A DNA stretch of 37,229 nucleotides from assembly GCA_946482595.1 (NCBI GenBank), contig CAMLSD010000050.1, forward strand, positions 1-37,229, in the 5' to 3' direction. Shown in pieces: positions 36,582 through 37,229 of the stretch. The notes under the pieces were generated by a model. The model made no database searches, was not told where the DNA came from, and was given only the letters and a program-made list of their open reading frames with translations. This DNA is from an uncultured Comamonadaceae bacterium. GTDB lineage: Bacteria > Pseudomonadota > Gammaproteobacteria > Burkholderiales > Burkholderiaceae. Made by a program: the position numbers and the translations under genes. The stretch's first letter is position 1. Each line of letters begins with the position of its first letter.

Positions 36582-36611
36582 CGGTCCACCCGAGCGGCCG
36601 CGGGCGGACCG
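36582..36611 (-). promoter_or_regulatory. Hairpin between precursor and maturase genes
   Basis: Positions 36582-36592 pair with 36601-36611 over 11 bp, all Watson-Crick except one G-U pair in the RNA, around the 8-base loop 36593-36600. It begins seven bases after the precursor stop. No U-run follows, so it probably attenuates read-through or protects the 3' end of the precursor mRNA, giving more peptide than enzyme. That arrangement is common in RiPP operons. Confidence 0.65.
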
Positions 36612-36618
36612 TCGGGGG

Positions 36619-36846
36619 TCAGGGTTGAGAGCGCACGCGCTGGGCCAGCTGGGTCTGCAGTTCCAGGATCTGGGCCTGCAGGTCGGCAGCCTTGCTGTGG
36701 TTGGAGTGGTTGCTGCTGTGCGAGTCGTGCACCGAGGCCACGCCCTGGTCGAGCTTGGCCTTGGTCTGCACCGCGATGTTGCGCAGCACTTCGTTGTGGA
36801 TGGCGACCAGGTCGTCCAGGCTGGTCTTGGATAGGTCGATGGGCAT
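36619..36846 (-). CDS. Putative RiPP precursor with His/Ser/Asn-rich core
   Basis: 75 residues starting MPIDLSKTSLDDLVAIHNEV. ATG 36846 has a good AGAGGTGA ribosome site just upstream. The first ~38 residues look like a helical leader. Residues 38-52 (SVHDSHSSNHSNHSK) hold four histidines at 40, 43, 47 and 50, each followed by short Ser/Asn/Asp stretches. Residues 53-70 (AADLQAQILELQTQLAQR) are again a heptad-like helix. There is no secretion signal and no FxSxx end as in FxsA peptides. Its place as first gene before a radical SAM enzyme and a HExxH protein supports a precursor role. Direct proof is lacking, and a DNA- or protein-binding helper is an alternative. Confidence 0.7.
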   Translation of the reverse strand: MPIDLSKTSLDDLVAIHNEVLRNIAVQTKAKLDQGVASVHDSHSSNHSNHSKAADLQAQILELQTQLAQRVRSQP

Positions 36847-37086
36847 GTGTCACCTCTCTGATGCGAACCAGGGCGCAGGCGACAGCCACCCGCGTCCGTT
36901 GGGCGTCCCCGCCGGCTGAACCGCCGGGTGCTGCCGCCGTGGGAATCCCTGTGTGGCAGTCTGGTGGGCCTGTTGCGCTGCGTCATCCTGAACCCTGGGG
37001 AGAGCCAAAGTGTTCGCGGTCAAGCCGTGTTCGTCGGGCGGCGGGCTGCGCACAATCAGCTTGCCGCGCCGCGCCGGGGGTTCACT
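36847..37086. other. Non-coding leader region upstream of the peptide operon
   Basis: About 240 bp with no convincing gene. On the minus strand a TTGACC box (near 37023) is present, but no good -10 follows at the right distance, so I do not call a promoter. A 67-codon minus-strand frame ends at the ribosome site of the precursor, but its composition (Pro, Gln, Ala, Arg-rich) and GTG start make it doubtful. Confidence 0.5.
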
Positions 37087-37110
37087 CCCTCTCCCGCTGG
37101 CGGGAGAGGG
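37087..37110. repeat. Dispersed-type hairpin repeat (CCCTCTCCC element)
   Basis: 37087-37097 and 37100-37110 are perfect 11-bp inverted repeats with a 2-base centre. They are followed by a second GGGGAGAGGGTGA that offers an alternative pairing. Nearly the same palindrome recurs between genes in many proteobacterial genomes. It may end transcripts arriving from either side. Confidence 0.7.
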
Positions 37111-37164
37111 TTGGGGAGAGGGTGAGCGGTGGAGTGACGCCGCTGCGTTGGGTGGCGCTGTGTT

Positions 37165-37200
37165 TCGCCCCTGACGGGGCGAGCCGGGTCTCGGCCCGGC
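37165..37200. repeat. Paired hairpins of a REP-like element at the right edge
   Basis: TCGCCCC (37165-37171) pairs with GGGGCGA (37176-37182) around TGAC, and GCCGGG (37183-37188) pairs with CCCGGC (37195-37200). The following CGAG and CCCTTTCTTG run resembles the edge of an interspersed repeat common in Burkholderiales. The element probably continues beyond the window. Confidence 0.6.
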
Positions 37201-37229
37201 GGCCGAGTTCCCTTTCTTGCGTCCCCAAG

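Noticed and set aside
36477..36986. 169-codon minus-strand frame covering the precursor gene in another phase
   Set aside because: Its Thr/Arg/Ser/Pro-rich sequence is typical of an out-of-frame shadow, whereas the 75-residue frame has a good ribosome site and structured composition.
36850..37053. 67-codon minus-strand frame ending just before the precursor
   Set aside because: GTG start without ribosome site, biased composition and no family resemblance; more likely leader sequence.

Overview
The window is uniformly GC-rich. Protein styles, an E. coli-like three-subunit xanthine dehydrogenase, a BMP-type nucleoside ABC transporter and a typical dispersed hairpin repeat at the right end all suggest a betaproteobacterial chromosome, probably Burkholderiales (Leptothrix/Sphaerotilus/Ideonella-like). 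That placement is inference from gene style, not from a marker gene. I saw no rRNA, tRNA, transposase, integrase or CRISPR array.

Region 1 (1-8040, + strand) is an anti-plasmid defence locus. A strong terminator hairpin is followed by a J-domain-like protein and then a complete type I Wadjet operon, jetA-jetB-jetC-jetD. It encodes a kleisin-like protein (DUF3375), a KITE-like protein (DUF4194), an SMC/MukB-like ATPase and a TOPRIM-type nuclease. The jet genes abut or overlap by a few bases, so they should be cotranscribed. The J-domain gene 66 bp upstream may be an extra partner.

Region 2 (8041-23494) is a purine or N-heterocycle uptake and oxidation island. It encodes an NCS2 urate/xanthine-type permease, an XdhC maturation factor, a LysR regulator (opposite strand), a three-subunit molybdenum hydroxylase (FAD, 2Fe-2S and Mo subunits), a His-rich CobW-family GTPase, a complete BMP-family ABC importer, a UbiX-like flavin prenyltransferase and an 8-oxoguanine/guanine-deaminase-like amidohydrolase. 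The permease and the hydroxylase operon share an almost identical upstream element (TTCATCGAA plus a TATA box at the same distance). A near copy lies beside the LysR start, so one regulator probably governs both. From the hydroxylase to the amidohydrolase the genes run on one strand with short gaps.

Region 3 (23502-31383) is mostly housekeeping: a TPR methyltransferase, a small conserved unknown, and a minus-strand group of a dienelactone-hydrolase-like protein, a KdpD-like kinase lacking the usual N-terminal sensor half, KdpE and the potassium transporter Kup. A DJ-1/AraC-type regulator is divergent from the hydrolase.

Region 4 (31410-36846, - strand) is the most unusual part. It looks like a RiPP (modified peptide) cluster: a 75-residue precursor with a His/Ser/Asn-rich centre, a hairpin, a radical SAM/SPASM maturase, a HExxH protein of the alpha-ketoglutarate peptide beta-hydroxylase type, an HD-domain protein and a small protein that may have an ADP-ribosyltransferase-like fold. 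Directly downstream, a YjjJ-type HTH-HipA kinase gene has a good sigma-70 promoter flanked by two copies of a repeat, which are likely autoregulatory operators. The last ~380 bp hold no convincing gene and end in dispersed hairpin repeats.
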